From: Lagopus muta
Taxonomy: Eukaryota; Chordata; Aves; Galliformes; Phasianidae
DNA length: 64,000 bases
Reading direction: 5' to 3'
Assembly (NCBI RefSeq): GCF_023343835.1
Contig: NC_064435.1
Coordinates: 77,758,134-77,822,133 of the forward strand
Shown: positions 12,233-25,192 of the stretch, in pieces
How the letters are laid out: each line of letters begins with the position of its first letter
Numbering within the stretch: position 1 is the first letter of the stretch
Translations under genes and position numbers: made by a program
The notes under the pieces: model-generated
What the model saw: the letters and a program-made list of their open reading frames with translations, nothing else
The model's database searches: none
What the model was told of the DNA's origin: nothing

Positions 12233-13480
12233 AGAATCATAGAATGACTTGGATTGGAAGGAACCTCAAAGATCACGTAGCAGCAACTCCCCTGCCATGG
12301 GCAGGGTTGCCAACTACTAGATCAAGCACCACTTCAGGCTTCTCAGGGCCCCATCAAGCCTGGCCTTAAACATTTCCAGAGATGGGGCATCCACAACTTC
12401 TCTGGGCAGCCTCTGCCAGGGTCTCCTCACCACAACCTCAGTGAAAACCTTCTCCCCGATATCTAACCCGTATCTCTCTTCTTTTAATTTCAAACAATCC
12501 TCCCTTGTCCTATCACTATCTCTTCAAGTGAAAAGTTGATTTTCTTCGTATTTATAATCTTGCTTTACATTCCAGAACTTTCTCTTCTCTAGGCTAAGCA
12601 AGCCTAACTCCCTAAATCTTTCTTCATAAGGAATTCCTTCCCTTCTGTGTTGTCAACAGCACCACTCAGCTTGGTGTCATCAACAAACTTGCTGAGGGTA
12701 CACTCAATCCCATCACCTACATCATTGATAAAGATGTTAATGAATACAGTTCCCAAGACAAATTCCTGCAGGACGCCACTCATCACCAGCCCCCACCTGG
12801 ACACAGAGCCATTTACCACAGTCCTCTGGCTGCAACCATCCAACTAATTCCTTATCTATGCTGAACAGTCCACCCTTTGTACTCATATATCTCCATATAT
12901 TTAGAGATAAGGATGTGGTTCAGGACCACATCAATGACTTTGAAGAAGTACAGGCAGATGACACCATTTGGCTTCTCTTTGTCCACCAATGTCATCATTC
13001 CATAACTGAAGGCCACTCAATGGTTAGGCATGATCAGCTCTCTGTAAACACCACGCAGGCTGCCTTGGATCAACTTCTCATCCTTCATATGCCCTAACGT
13101 GCCTTCTAGGTGGATATGTTCCATGACCTTCCTAGGCAGAGAAGTAAGGCTCACCAGTCCGCACTTCCCCATATCTTCCTTTCTCCAATTCTTGATTATG
13201 GGGTTGATGTTTCCATTTTTTCACTGAGTGACTGACACTGGGTATCAGTTCACCTGACAGCCATGACTTTTCAAATATGATGGAGAGTGGCTTGGCAACC
13301 ATACTAGCTAGCTCCCTCAGGACCCTGCAGTGCACGTCATGTGGCCCAATAGACTTGTACGTATTCAGTCCTAGGAGACAATGTCAGACTTGATCTCTTC
13401 TTACAGTGGGAGGGATTTTGCTCCCCTGCTTTCCACCAAGATGTTCAGGAGCTTCGTGTTCTGAAGAGGAGTTTCTGATC
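12233..13480 (-). mobile_element. CR1 LINE fragment with internal deletion and decayed reverse transcriptase
   Basis: The plus strand opens with 'cagaatcatagaatgacttgg' and the usual CR1 3' blocks to about 12625. Near 12630-12650 the sequence jumps directly into the pol frame, skipping the several hundred bases between tail and palm that the 3.2-4.3 kb copy retains. Minus-strand translation shows N-I-F-I-N-D and F-V-D-D-T-K-L-S-G (catalytic box with V for A) around 12660-12760. Further upstream in the element there is V-L-R-E-L-A and [12 protein letters not shown] near 13250-13330, the N-terminal part of the reverse transcriptase. Frame breaks show it is dead. The 5' limit is approximate. Confidence 0.88.
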
Positions 13481-15347
13481 CTAATCAGACTTAAGTTAAA
13501 TGGCAACACTCCCTCAGAATTCAGTGATTCAGGATTGAGTCTTAATCACTCTCCCAAGAACATTAGGCAGTTTTTCCCTACATCCAGCCATGCTCTTGCA
13601 ACTGGGAGGTTAGTCTCTGCTGCTGAAAATTAGGCAGCACATACAGATGTATGAACCCCCAGAGATCAATTCATGCCATCTGAAGACTGAAACTGAAGAT
13701 TGTCTCATCCCCCTTTAATAAAATAAAAACCTTCATCAACAAAAATAAAAGATCATTCGCTCCCTAATTAAGTGACTACATTCCTAATCAGATTTTCCCA
13801 TGAAGATGAATTCAATGCACCACTGCACAGTACAGGAGAAAAACTAACAGCTGGAGTATTTGATGCTCAGATATTTCAAAGGTCTCAGAACTTTCTCAAA
13901 GAGTTCAGCACTCACATAGAATTGCAAGAGGATTTCTGCCGATGAATTCAAGAGGCCAAGAATATTCAGCGTTATTTGTACATTAACTAAGTCTGAGTTA
14001 AGAAATATGAAATCAACACAGGGCTTTTAACTGTTTTTCTGAAGAAACAGTGATGAGCAATTACTACAAATCTGTGATCAAAATTACAAAGCAATTTCTC
14101 AGAGCACTGGATCTTGAAGATTCCTTGTGAAACCAGGTGAAAAGTGCCCCCTACAATAACACATAGGTGTAAGGCACCATGCAGATGACCAAATTTGCCA
14201 AGTGCTATACAAGCTGGCCAACAGACAAAACATCGCATTTCCTTCCTAGTATACTCCTCAGAAGCCCTTCACTCATGAGCTTGCACCTCTGCTGTTTCCT
14301 GTCCTTGTATTCAAAACAAGAATGTCCAACAGGTTTTCTCTCCCTTATGAAGTTTTTCTGCTGGCATGAATTTCCCCTCCTGTCCCTTTATTCATACTGG
14401 CTCTTCTAGAACACTTTCATCCCACCTGTCAGACTGGCATCAGCTTGAGTGCTTCTCACTTGAGTCTGAACATATCCCTAAATGAAACTTAGCTCATCCT
14501 CTTGCCCCACTAAACCTTCCCACTCACTGCAGCTCCCAGCTCTCACCACAGCCACACAAGAGCACTCAGCTACCTTGAAGCAATGCTTCTCTTGCCTTTT
14601 CAGCCTTCATAAACTGACTGCCTTATGCAGCTGTTACACCACTAGCCAGTGTTACCTAACAGTATCTGTTAATAAATACCATCATGTAATGAACCTGTTG
14701 GGACATTCATTACTAGATCTGCTAAGGGCAAAGCATCTAGTCAATGAAGCAATAAGCTAGTTCAGCATTCACTTGTAAAAGTTATTCCATAATCAGCCAG
14801 GAAAGTGAGGTACACAGATAATAGCAATACTAGTAAGTTCCAAGCCTCAGAAATGAGGCTAGGTAGCATCCTATGGAACATTATGTTTAAACAAGCAATT
14901 TGCTTTAGAGAGCCCTAATTAAATTTCCTGTGTTTCTTATGCCTGCTTTCTTCCATCTCTCCTCAGGTCCCAGAATAAAAGCCTGAATCCAAAAGCCTGC
15001 TTTTGGAGCACCTACAGAACTAGCCTGCGCTCTTACAGATCTGGTAAGACACACAGCAGTACTGAGGGCTGAAGAGGAAATTAGGCCAAGAAACTACGTG
15101 CAATTATGAGAAAGGCTCTCCCAGCAATTCACCCTCAACATTTTGTGAAACGTATGTGCCAAGCTGCACCCACAATCATGACCTCAACTATTAAGTAGAC
15201 TATACTGCCTATAAAAGGAGCTGATCATTTACACACTGAATCCTTTTCTTTTCTGAAGTGCTGCCTCATACTCATCGCTCGCTGTAAGGCTGGGCCAGCA
15301 AATGAAAGCAAGTTACGCTTACTTTCAACATGAAGCATAAAAGAGGA
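13481..15347. other. Unique non-coding DNA, partly pyrimidine-rich
   Basis: No gene or repeat is recognised. Positions 14240-14650 are pyrimidine-rich on the plus strand, which explains open frames of 76-92 codons there. An exon-like segment at 14967-15043 is listed separately. Confidence 0.5.
14967..15043 (+). other. Exon-like segment (speculative)
   Basis: A 20-nt pyrimidine-rich tract ends in 'ctcctcag' at 14966, a strong-looking 3' splice site. After 77 nt comes 'atctg' with 'gtaaga' starting at 15044, a near-consensus 5' splice site. The segment has stops in reading frames and contains AATAAA at 14974-14979, so if real it would more likely be a non-coding or untranslated exon on the plus strand. 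Chance occurrence is possible. Confidence 0.2.
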
Positions 15348-15413
15348 ACAGACTGGGGTTGGATTCGATGATCTCCAGAGGTCCTTTCCAACTCCTACAA
15401 CTCTGTGATATTT
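15348..15413 (+). mobile_element. Short CR1 3' terminal fragment
   Basis: The sense strand of the CR1 terminus is on the plus strand: 'gggttggattcgatgatctc', then 'agaggtcctttccaactcc', then 'ctctgtgat' near the end of the element. Only the last 65 or so bases are present, an extreme 5' truncation. It is the opposite orientation to the other well-preserved CR1 copies in this window. Confidence 0.75.
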
Positions 15414-17441
15414 CAAATGTGGTTTGGGACACACACACTGACACAAGGGGATAGAAACAAGGGTGGAAAGGCATCTCTAAACCTCTTGCAGTGCACAGCC
15501 GCATGCAGTAATGAGATCAAAACAGTGTATTTCTTTAATCTATGAAAATTTCCAGTAAACTATCACATATTTATTGCTGAACATACTTTTTTCACCGATC
15601 TTTCTGGGAAGGAGTCGTGTTGAAAATTTTAATAAATAGGTCACTTCAGGGAAGGCCACCTTGTCAGTGTCTCCATAGCACTATTCAAAGTGTGCTATCC
15701 TAGCTTAAAAGAATTCCTTCATTTCACAAAAGTAAAGAAAGCTTGTGACAGTAGTGCACTATGTTAGGGTAATATCATACTCCCAAACTTGAGCAGCTGA
15801 TATCATAGAGGGGTGAGGGATGAATTTTCTCAAAGTAGGATTTTATTCGGACCAGCTTCTTTCTTTTGAGTAGAAATGGTGACTGCCATCATTTTTACCT
15901 TATTAACAAGAGCCTTGCTTTGGCATTAAAGGGAAATTTGGTTTTATGAGAAAATCATAATACTTCAGAGGAAATAGAATAACCAAGCTTTCAATGTCCA
16001 TCAAAAACCACTTGTTTGTCTGATCTTTCTTTTTTAGATAGCAATAAGCCTTTGCAGTCAAGTTCAGAGAGATTCAAAAGTATATTAAGAACAGCTGAAA
16101 TATCACAGGAATTTAAAGTAGCAAAATACTTTGGAATTATTTGGTCTGGAGGCATTAGATCTGCTGACGTAGCATTTCCCAGTATCTCCGTCTCTTGCTT
16201 CTGAAAACCATTCTTGGGTACCTTTTCAAGGCAGAAGGTACATCTCCAGAAAAAAGCAAACACACCCTTTGAAGTACAAGACAAGCTCCTTGCCATAAGG
16301 CAATATAATTTCCGTTCCAGTGCTGTATCAGGAAATTTACATGCAAAGCCCTAAGTTAGGGAAACCCCAGACATCAATTTGCAAATAGTACAAAGATAAA
16401 ATGGGACATATATGTAGTTCGTACAGCCTCATCAGAGGATTTTTATTCTGCTAAAATTTAAATAGAATTTGACTACAGAGGAAATTCAGATTTTGTGGTA
16501 ATCACAGATCTTAAGATTTTTGAAAAGATCCTGCATATAAGGAGTTTCTGAAATGTGCTCACTTGCACAGAAAATTGCCTTGAAGTTGAGGTACATTGTA
16601 TCACATTAGAGGTCAATCACATCCTCAGGTCTCTGCAAGGACCAATGCCTCCTTTGTCTACAAGTACCAGGATCAAGTCAGACTTCCCTTGAGCACAGAG
16701 TGAGACTTAGCACCCTATCCCCCCTCCAGTGTACATTCATAGAACAAAATCCTACCCTCCTTAATCATATCTGCCCTATTTTTGCAGGACTGAATGTTAA
16801 CAGCAGTTCTTCTCTTGGTACGTTAAAACTGCTGCCGATCACATTGATGTTGATTCACCGGATACTTACAATCAGATACCTTTATCATCAGCTCTGGTAT
16901 GGAAATGTTAACTTCTCCCATGGCTAGAAACCATGTTTTGATTCCATGTTTAAACAGCATTAACAACAGTCATAGTCTGCACCTGAAGTCTCTAACCACA
17001 GGTAAAAAAATAAATGCATCAGCTTTGTCTAGGTTTCTTAGGTGTGCATCACAGAATTGCTGTTTCTTACAAAACAGTAAACAATTCATCTCTACAGAGC
17101 TTAGTTTTACCTCAGACATGTCTACAATTTGAAAAACTAAAAGACAAGTGGTCAGAAAAAATGTCTCGAAAAGAGATGTGAGCAAGGAGTTAGCAGTTAT
17201 TCTACAAGATGCTACAAACATGCTGGGTCTGACTGGAATGGGGTTAAGCTTCATAGCAGACCATATAGTGCCATGTTTAAGATTTGTGACCAAAGTAACA
17301 CTAACAACATACCAGCGCTTTAGCCAGAGATGAACAGAGATCACACATTATCAAGACCTCTGCTTTCCACTCTGCCCCCAGCAACTGGCAGAAGGGACAC
17401 AGTCAGGAGAGCTAAGTTCCATTCCATATAGTATCATATTC
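15414..17441. other. Unique non-coding DNA
   Basis: No recognised gene. Minus-strand open frames of 101 codons (15991-16296) and 124 codons (16970-17344) have no family signature and lie in frames that are also open on the plus strand, suggesting a stop-poor region rather than genes. Because an ERV remnant follows directly, the 16.9-17.4 kb part could be unrecognised older retroviral sequence, but I cannot show it. Confidence 0.45.
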
Positions 17442-17693
17442 TGTTGTAAGAACAGGGGCAGAGGGCAGTTTTTCCCAGGTTGCTATTGCTTACAGGCTCA
17501 TTTAGTGTTGGTCTGTGAGTGCTTTTGTTCATTTCTTTCTCACACCCTCTTTAGTTATTAAACTGTCTGTGCCTTGACCTGCAAGCTATCATTTGCTTTT
17601 GTCTATCCAGTTCTTTCCTTCATTCTTCTTCAGGGAATGAGCAAATGACTGGGTGGGGCTTACTGGTTGGCTGGGGTCAATCCATGGAAGTCA
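17442..17693 (+). mobile_element. Partial or solo-type LTR of an avian ERVL-like element
   Basis: The segment has the look of an avian endogenous retrovirus LTR 3' half. It contains an ATTAAA polyadenylation signal at 17557-17562 preceded by a pyrimidine-rich stretch, then a 'gggtggggcttactggttgg' and 'ctggggtcaatccatg' block typical of the U5 end of avian ERVL-type LTRs, ending in CA at 17693. A TG at 17442 would give a 252-bp TG...CA unit, but the left border is a guess and upstream U3 sequence may be lost. It is old and diverged. A primer-binding-site-like stretch follows immediately, so it is most likely a 5' LTR on the plus strand. Confidence 0.5.
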
Positions 17694-17696
17694 GTC

Positions 17697-17722
17697 TTGG
17701 TAGCCAACCAACATGGGACCCA
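17697..17722 (+). other. Degenerate retroviral primer-binding-site region
   Basis: Starting four bases after the LTR end, the sequence 'ttggtagccaaccaacatgg' resembles a decayed lysine-tRNA-type primer-binding site with a two-base insertion. The position, directly 3' of an LTR, is the main support. Confidence 0.35.
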
Positions 17723-18303
17723 AGGTAGCTATAAACTCATTCTAGCACATGCTGGTCAAATCCACAGTTGCTTTACCAGTTTAGCTGCGGCTTGACAAGT
17801 TCTTACTTGCTGTTGCTGGTCACTGACAACTTTCTAGTTCTTAATACTGTTTTCTTTGTATGTCTAATTTTTCCCTTTCTTGCTGTACATCAAATTTTAC
17901 ATTAAAGTCTGCTTTCATCTTTTGCATTTTGACGAATGTTACATTGACTAGGTGGGTAGCACTAATCCGGCAATGAGCTTAACTGGGAAAAACCAATTAC
18001 ATAAAATCCTGGAACAGATCATGGACTGGTCAGAAAGTGCAAATTTCTGAACACCACCTGAGAAGGTGGTTCATGCCACAGAAGTGTTGCTGCATAATAA
18101 GTTACCCAAAAATGAGAATCAGTATGATCTTGTTACTGAGGGGTCCTATCATGTTATGGAAAACCAACAAAAATGGAACACCGCAGTATGGAGTCCCACA
18201 TGACAAGTCAAAGAAACCATCAAAAGAAAAAGTAAACTGAATTAGTTTCCAGAAGTGAAAGTCAGATATTGCTGAACAAGAGCGGCCAGCACTCCAACTC
18301 TAA

Positions 18304-18540
18304 ACTGATTCATGGATGGTTGCAAACGTCCCATGGGGCAGTCTATTGCTACAGAGAAAGGCCAACAGGCAACATATGGGCAAACCCATTCAGGCCACAG
18401 AATTGAAGCAAGACATTTTTGTCCAGGCAGAGAGCCTTGTTATAAAAGCACATTGTGTAGATGGCTGAAATGTCCAAGAGCTGTGATAAAGAGCATCAAA
18501 ATGGCAAGGAGATTAATTAGGCTGCTAGAAACCATCGCAT
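18304..18540 (+). pseudogene. Decayed ERVL-type pol remnant (RNase H region)
   Basis: In the frame starting at 18304 the translation opens with T-D-S-W-M-V-A-N, which fits the RNase H domain of avian ERVL-like pol proteins, where the Asp of the T-D-S motif binds metal. It continues with G-K-P-I, a K-Q-D-I block and V-x-K-x-H-x-V-D to a TGA stop at 18466-18468 (54 codons). A shift of frame then gives E-H-Q-N and, after another stop, A-A-R. Gag, protease, most of reverse transcriptase and env are not recognisable. Only about 600 bp separate the LTR and this piece, so most of the interior has been lost. A 131-codon open frame at 18312-18707 is an overlapping wrong frame. Confidence 0.6.
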
Positions 18541-19852
18541 TTCCACTCTTTGAAAAAATAAAACAAGCAGTCAAAGATGATGCTTTGAGAACAGATATGA
18601 ATAAGTATTTAGAAAATCAGCACCTATTCTGGAAGACGTTTCTAGCCATACGCTACCCACTGAAAGAAGGTGTGGAAAGGAAGATCAAGTCTATAAGTTT
18701 TTTGTGATATGGAAGCAAGGAGTTAGAAAAACTCAACTTACAAAGATTGCCTGAATGGTTCCTCTCAAACAAGAAGAGTAAGGAAAAAAAGAAAACATAT
18801 TTCAGATTAACTCAGGAGTGCACTGAGGACTGGAGTCTTCTGAGATTCAGGAACTGAAAATAAATATTAAGTATAACTGAGGCACAGGAGGAACTAGCCC
18901 AGGGACAAATGCTGCTGAGGACTGAGCTGTTTTGTTTTCAGCCTTATCTCTCACAGGCCTTCCTGGTTTACTTAAAGTAGACCTCAAGATAAGCATACTT
19001 GAGCTTTTTCCCCCTCAAAAACACTTCAGAAAATCCCAGAAAAACACGTCAGACAAATTTGGCCTTGTGAATTCAGATTCTGCCAGTACTGTGTCAACTG
19101 GGCAAAACAGGCTGGCTCAGATTTGAGTTTAATTCCTGAAGCTCTCAGTTTAAGGGCAAGCCCAAAAATCCAAAAAAATAAGTTTGACCAATTACACAGC
19201 AATGTTCAAGTCAGGTATCATACTCTTACATACACAGTGCCAATTTGTTAGATATATAGCATATTAGTTAAACAGTGGTGGTTGTTTGTTTGTTTTTTTG
19301 TTTTCCCATTTGCTTATGTAGCCTTTGAACTGTAAATATGGGCGCATTTTCTTCTATTCCTCCATGTAAGATGGATGACTTTTCTCCCTCCCCAGAGATT
19401 ATTTTGTTCTCATGCCATAATCCCTTAAAACAAGGGTTAATATAGTTAAACTTCTCTGAATGGCTCTCTTAATCATACTTTGGACTTGAATGAAAAAATT
19501 GATTGTTACAGAGATCAACATGCCCTAAACTAAAACCACATTAAACAATTTGTGACATTATCAAAAATATATCACTGTAGATGAGATGAAATCTGCTTCA
19601 CTAAGAGAGGAAATCTGTAGTAGAAATGTTCTGAATTCCTGAATTGCCAGACATTCACAACTGGCCTTCAGGTGCCATGTTGCAACACCCACTTCACATG
19701 TTAATTAATACGAGAATAGTCCAAAAGAAAATAGCTTCAAAGCCAAGATGAAGAGCCTCACAATACCCTGCACAACTTCTTTTCTGAAATTAAGAACTTG
19801 GCAGCTAACTTCATTTCAGCAAGGGCATTTCTGAGCTTTGTATTGTAATGTC

Positions 19853-19899
19853 GTTTTTTTTTTTTTTTTTGGTGGTGTTTTTTTTTTTTTTTTTTTTTT
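19853..19899. repeat. Interrupted poly(T) tract
   Basis: T18, then GGTGGTG, then T22. No TTTATT follows within 30 bases, so it is not the tail of a minus-strand processed pseudogene. It is probably a slippage-prone simple repeat. Confidence 0.85.
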
Positions 19900-20947
19900 C
19901 AAATTCATTAGTACTGTAGAGACAATCAAGCTAAGACAGTGTAAATCGTCACACATATTACAGTGTTCAATTTCATTTTGTCGCTTACAGCTGCTGATAG
20001 TTTTGGATCCAGTATATTTGAAGCAACTGCTGTTGGTGGTAATAAAGAAAGTAATCCACCAGTCTGAACCTCAGATGCCAAGATATATTTACAAGGTTAA
20101 TCATTTTTTTTATATTGTATGCACACATTGATTTTGTTTGAGTAGTACATGGAGTCAATGCAGAAATTATTGTGATAGCACAGATACTCGAAATGCAGCT
20201 TTTTGCAGACATTTCTCATATTGAAACTGCTTAAAAATTCTTTGCTGCATCACCAGAAGTTTACACAGGAAAAAATAAATAAATAAATAAAAACTTCCTT
20301 CTTTTTTCCCCACAGCCCTTACTTCTTTCCTTGCTCTTTAGCTACAGTTCTGAAAATATAACAGTTTTTGCCAGCTCTGCAAGTTCAGGTAAGCAGCTCC
20401 AATATGCAGGGAAAAAGGCAAGGCGCACTGCATATATATTATTGTTACAAAAATAATGTACATTGTTCATTTCAGCTCCATTCAAAACACAGAACATCTC
20501 ACTGACCCTTGCAAATGGAAATGAAAAGAAAGATTTTTTCCTTTATTATAGTTTTTGAGTTACTGCCAGCATGCAGATTTCAGAAGTAAACGTGCATCAA
20601 AGACGGTACTTCTTTTTTTCGCCTCGGATTATCTAGTTATTCTCTCTATAGAAACAGAACTCGTGTGTTTTGTAACATGTAACTTTGGAGATAGGATGAT
20701 TACGGATAATTATACATACAAAAAGAAGTGCCACCCATTCCTAAGTCTCTGAAAAGTATGTTGCACTCCTGAAAGGGATACCCACGTGGAAGCTGGGGGT
20801 TGAAGTACACACTGTCTCCTCTTGATAGGATTTGTCCTTAACAAAGGCATCTGCTCATAAATATAGCGGAAGCTGATCACATTTAGTCTTTTCTGATCAT
20901 AAGTTTGGTAGGTTTTGATTTTAATATTATCGTTCTGATTTAGCCCA

Positions 20948-20988
20948 GAAAAAGAAAAAAAAAAAAAAAGAAAGAAAGAAAAAGAAAT
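20948..20988. repeat. A/GA-rich simple repeat
   Basis: A15 followed by GAAA-type units. Low complexity, no gene content. Confidence 0.8.
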
Positions 20989-23900
20989 CAGTAATTATTT
21001 GGCTAAGAGCATTATTGCTTAAAGAAACATACCACAGTATAAATCTGTAATACACATGCAGACCATCTACTGCTTAGAGAACCCTATATTTGTAAAATAG
21101 GCCAGAAACCGATCAGAGGAAGAGTGGGTACACTCAATTGTTGAGTCTAGAAGTCATTACACTGCTAGCCCAGACTTTGGAAAGCTAGGCACAAGCCACT
21201 GCATAATCACAAGCTTCTGTACGATAGGCAAATCACTTCAGCTTGCAAAAGAGACTTAAACTGAGTATTTCAAATCCTAAACCAGCATCCTGAATATCCC
21301 TCTCCTGCACTTCCCTGGTTCCCTCTCTCACTAATGTATAACCCACTAGCAAGGATGCTCAGCCAAGAGCAGGGAGACAAAGTCCTGTTTTTACTTACAG
21401 AAGTGTTTCTGCATATTGTATTAGCCATAACAGAAAAATTGCAACCCATATCTACTCAATAAGTTAATGTTGTTCTCTCTTTTATCCCTTCTCTCCAAGA
21501 GGGAAGCATTTTCAATAGAAGCAGGTAGTTACTCAAAGCCAAATATTCTGGATGTTTCTAGGTAAGTCAGTCTCCCGAAAGATGAGGTTTTGAATTATTT
21601 TCAGCTAATTTTTGCTCCATCCAAGCATGAACTATAAAAACAGGGAAAGGGGATCTTTCACATACCATTTCCTTTCTTTTTGTCCACTTCTAGCGGTAAT
21701 TTAGGTGGGAAGCAGGAGCTGCACTCAATTGGCTGAAAGGCAGGAGAGATAACCAGTGTTGGGAAGAAGCTGCAGGCAGCAAGCATCCTAATTCCAATAG
21801 GCAATTCAGGTGCAATATTTGCCCTTAAGATGTTACTGAATTAGTATCATGCTCATGCTGTGCACAGAAACATGACCACGAGGTAGTTAGACCATGTAGT
21901 AACTTGGGCATACAGAAATTCATAAGGATTGAAAACAGAAAACGTGGCAAATCCTACACCTTCCAGATTTTGTCTTGTACAGTGTTTATCTGGACAGACA
22001 GGCTGACTCATGTATGCCTCAAATACCACGTTAGAGACACTACCTCAGGAAAAGATACTTAGTCAAAACAAAATCAGTACCAGAAGCCAACTCACTCTGG
22101 TGTGTGACCTGTTTTTATGCATGGATGGATTATTTGGAGTTTCTCTTCTCTCTACTCCCATGTTATGAAAACAAAGACAACAAAGAGAACAAGCCTTACC
22201 CCATTCTCTGGGGCTGCATCTGAGCTGCTTGCTATGACTCAAGCGGAGACTTCCTGAGTTATGAAGAAACAAGGCAGCAGGGACACAGCTCTTCCCTCAC
22301 CTCATACCTTGTAGCAGCCTTGCAGGGCCAAGGGAGTCAGTTACACAGAAGCACATCCCACTGGAAATTTAAGCTGAAATTAAGTTACTGAGCATTGCTG
22401 GAGCAGCACAAATCTGCCTTTAGAGATTTGAAAACATAGCTTCTTATTGTTACATCCCAGTGTTCAATAAATTCTCCTCCAGGGAACACACGCTTCTCTT
22501 CTATGCTTTCTATTGTTTGTGTTATCATTTGCTATCTATGCAGCATTATTTATTAGCATCTCACTCTCCCTCTCTCTTATTAAATTAGCAAATACATCTT
22601 GCAGAACAAGATGAAGAAAGCTCATTACTCACAACAAGTAGCACACAAGGAGAACAAACCAGCACTTCTCCAGAGGGCTCTTTATGTTCTCTGACCCATT
22701 ATGGAGTGGAGACTCATAAGCACTTAGGCCTAAAGACCAGCTGGTACCACTTAGTCCCTGCTTAAATCTGCTGCTCTGGGATGAAGGTGTTTTTAATTCA
22801 GTTTGATGGGGATCTATTATGATAGTATTAGGTTAATAAGTTTTTGTTAATAGAAAATGTACCAACTTTCCTTTTCCTTCTCCCCCTAAAATATATATAT
22901 ATTTATTTTGTAATCATTCAACTTCTCTATTACAACATTAATGATGTACTGGAAAGGACTGCCCTTCTCTGTGGTCATGGAGTTGGTCTGTTTTTAAATC
23001 AGTAACTGAGTTAATACAGCAAAGTGGTTTTCACAGGAGCTTGTCAATTTTGACAGTTTCTTACTCTTCCTTCTGTTTGATTCGTACAGCCGTTTGTCTT
23101 TTTGACGTCATAAAATTTTCCCCACTTTTATTCTAAACCAAATTCTAGCTTTTACTTTATGATACTGAGGTGTTTTGATTAGATTCTCAACTGGTATAAA
23201 TCAACATCATTCCATAGCTCCATGGCCTTCTCTGAGTTTACCTCCACTATCAGTGCCTTTTGTGTTAGAGTCCAGCCAAAAATAAACCTGCGTGTTAGGT
23301 TCACCTTATCAGACAAGTAAATTGTCAATGTCATGGTTTATCCTAAATAGCAAATATGTTTTGAAAAGAAGCTTTCTTTAAAATGAGGGGGTTAAAAATG
23401 ACCTAATATGCTGTAGCAAAATACTGAAGACAATCAGTAAGACTGTTATTATTTCTTGAGATGGATGGAAATCTGCTATTTTCTACTTTCTTTTCCAATA
23501 TCCCAAGAAATAATGATGTGATTTAAGAGTATAAAGCCTGCAGCTCAATTGTCGCAATTTATGTTCTGTAAACTTAAGGTAAGTCTGAGTAGCCTAACTT
23601 TTTCATTGCTTGTTGTAAAGGATGGCATCTTGAGGGTCAGTGCAATTTCCACAATTTCACTTCCAAATTTTTTTTTAAGTTTTTCACAGGGCAGTGCTGA
23701 GATCAACCTCCAACACAACCTACTTACCTCAAAATTTGATCTCTGTAGAAGAATGGAAGCATTATTCAGGGAGTGGATTCCTTCTACTGTGACACATCTG
23801 AAAGACAAACCTCACATCACAAGGAGGTATAATGTACCTGTAAATGTATTTCAACTCTGAAGTGGGAACAGCAAGCAAACCCCTTGCTCTAACCTTTTCT

Positions 23901-25138
23901 CTTTCTTCACTGGATGTAATGTTTTCAGAGTCTGTTGAGGAGTGTGTCTAATTCATTTTTCCAGCTTAGCGAGATTTGCCCCAAGTCATTTCCTATTTGC
24001 TCCCTTGCTGTGAGTGGAGTCACATTCCCAGCGAGAAGTCAGCTCTGTTCCAGTGATTATCTCTGCTGCGTGAGCAAGGCCGGACCCAGGCAATGGCCTG
24101 AAAGGATGCCTGCTCATGCTGAGAACATAGTTTAACAGTATGTTAATAAACACACAGGGAACGTGTTATGCAAACAAAGGCATACGGCCCCAAGGCAAAT
24201 CCCTTATCCCCAGAGATGCAAAAAAGAGGAAAGCATTTTAGGGGAAACAGGGAACAGTACTACATTAAGAAGCAGCCTCATTGTGAATGCATCCAGGTTG
24301 GCAGCGGGGAGAGTTAACATGAAGACTCACTGCCAATCATTTTCTTTTGCCTTTCCTTTGAAGATCATTAGAGTTAGCATTAAGAGGAGTTATACGGATT
24401 AAAGGCAGCTGGGTCTGCTCTCATTTCTTGATGAAACAGTTACCATCACAAGGCAGCATACCTTCAACTGGTTACTAATTAAATTCCACTGAAGTCCTTA
24501 AAATGTGGTTGATTTCAGCTTCAAAACTTCACTGGTGTCAGAGAGAGACCTTCCACTTATAGGGTAATACTAAAATAGAGCCTCCCTGCTACTGGAACTT
24601 CAAAATCTTTTGTACAATCACATTTTGTTCTAATCTGAACTCCAACAAAGGATCAGTGCCTTCTTAAACTCTCTGTATCCCCACCCCAGAATCCGACATG
24701 AATTGGAGGAACTGGCACAGGTCCTTTACTCAAGCTACAATGTCACTCCCCAACCGCACGCCAGTTTTACATTCCAGCCACAGTAAGACATGCATTAGAA
24801 AGCCTCACATTTTAATGTCACCACAATACAGAAGGTGAATCCTAAAGGCACTAGGAAAAAAAAAAAAGGAACTCAGAAATGATAAGAAATATTCATTCAC
24901 TAATTGAAGACTGACAGAAAGAAAAGCATAGGACAACTCAGTAATTACATTCTTTTTATTCTTCTGTTTTCATTAACATCTGTATAATAAAATGGAGTCC
25001 TCAGGGAAAAAAATAAGCAACATTTTATACACTCCTTTAGTTCTGAAAAGCAATCGAGATCTACGTGTAATAGCCCCTCAACCTGAAGTTTGACGTAAGT
25101 TTACGCGAGAGAGGGAACCACAATTTTTTTTTTCTTAT

Positions 25139-25192
25139 TAGGGGAAAAAACAAAAACAAAACACACACACACAAAAAAAAAACAAAACAACA
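25139..25192. repeat. A/CA-rich simple repeat
   Basis: A-rich runs around a short (AC)5-type stretch and an A9 run; low complexity. Confidence 0.75.

Noticed and set aside
16970-17344. 124-codon minus-strand open frame
   Set aside because: Overlaps open frames on the plus strand and shows no domain; likely chance.
18312-18707. 131-codon plus-strand open frame
   Set aside because: Out of phase with the RNase H remnant that starts at 18304; it is a wrong-frame reading of decayed ERV DNA.
21190-21245. Possible further MIR-like fragment
   Set aside because: Only one short block (aggcaaatcacttcagc type) matches; too little to call.
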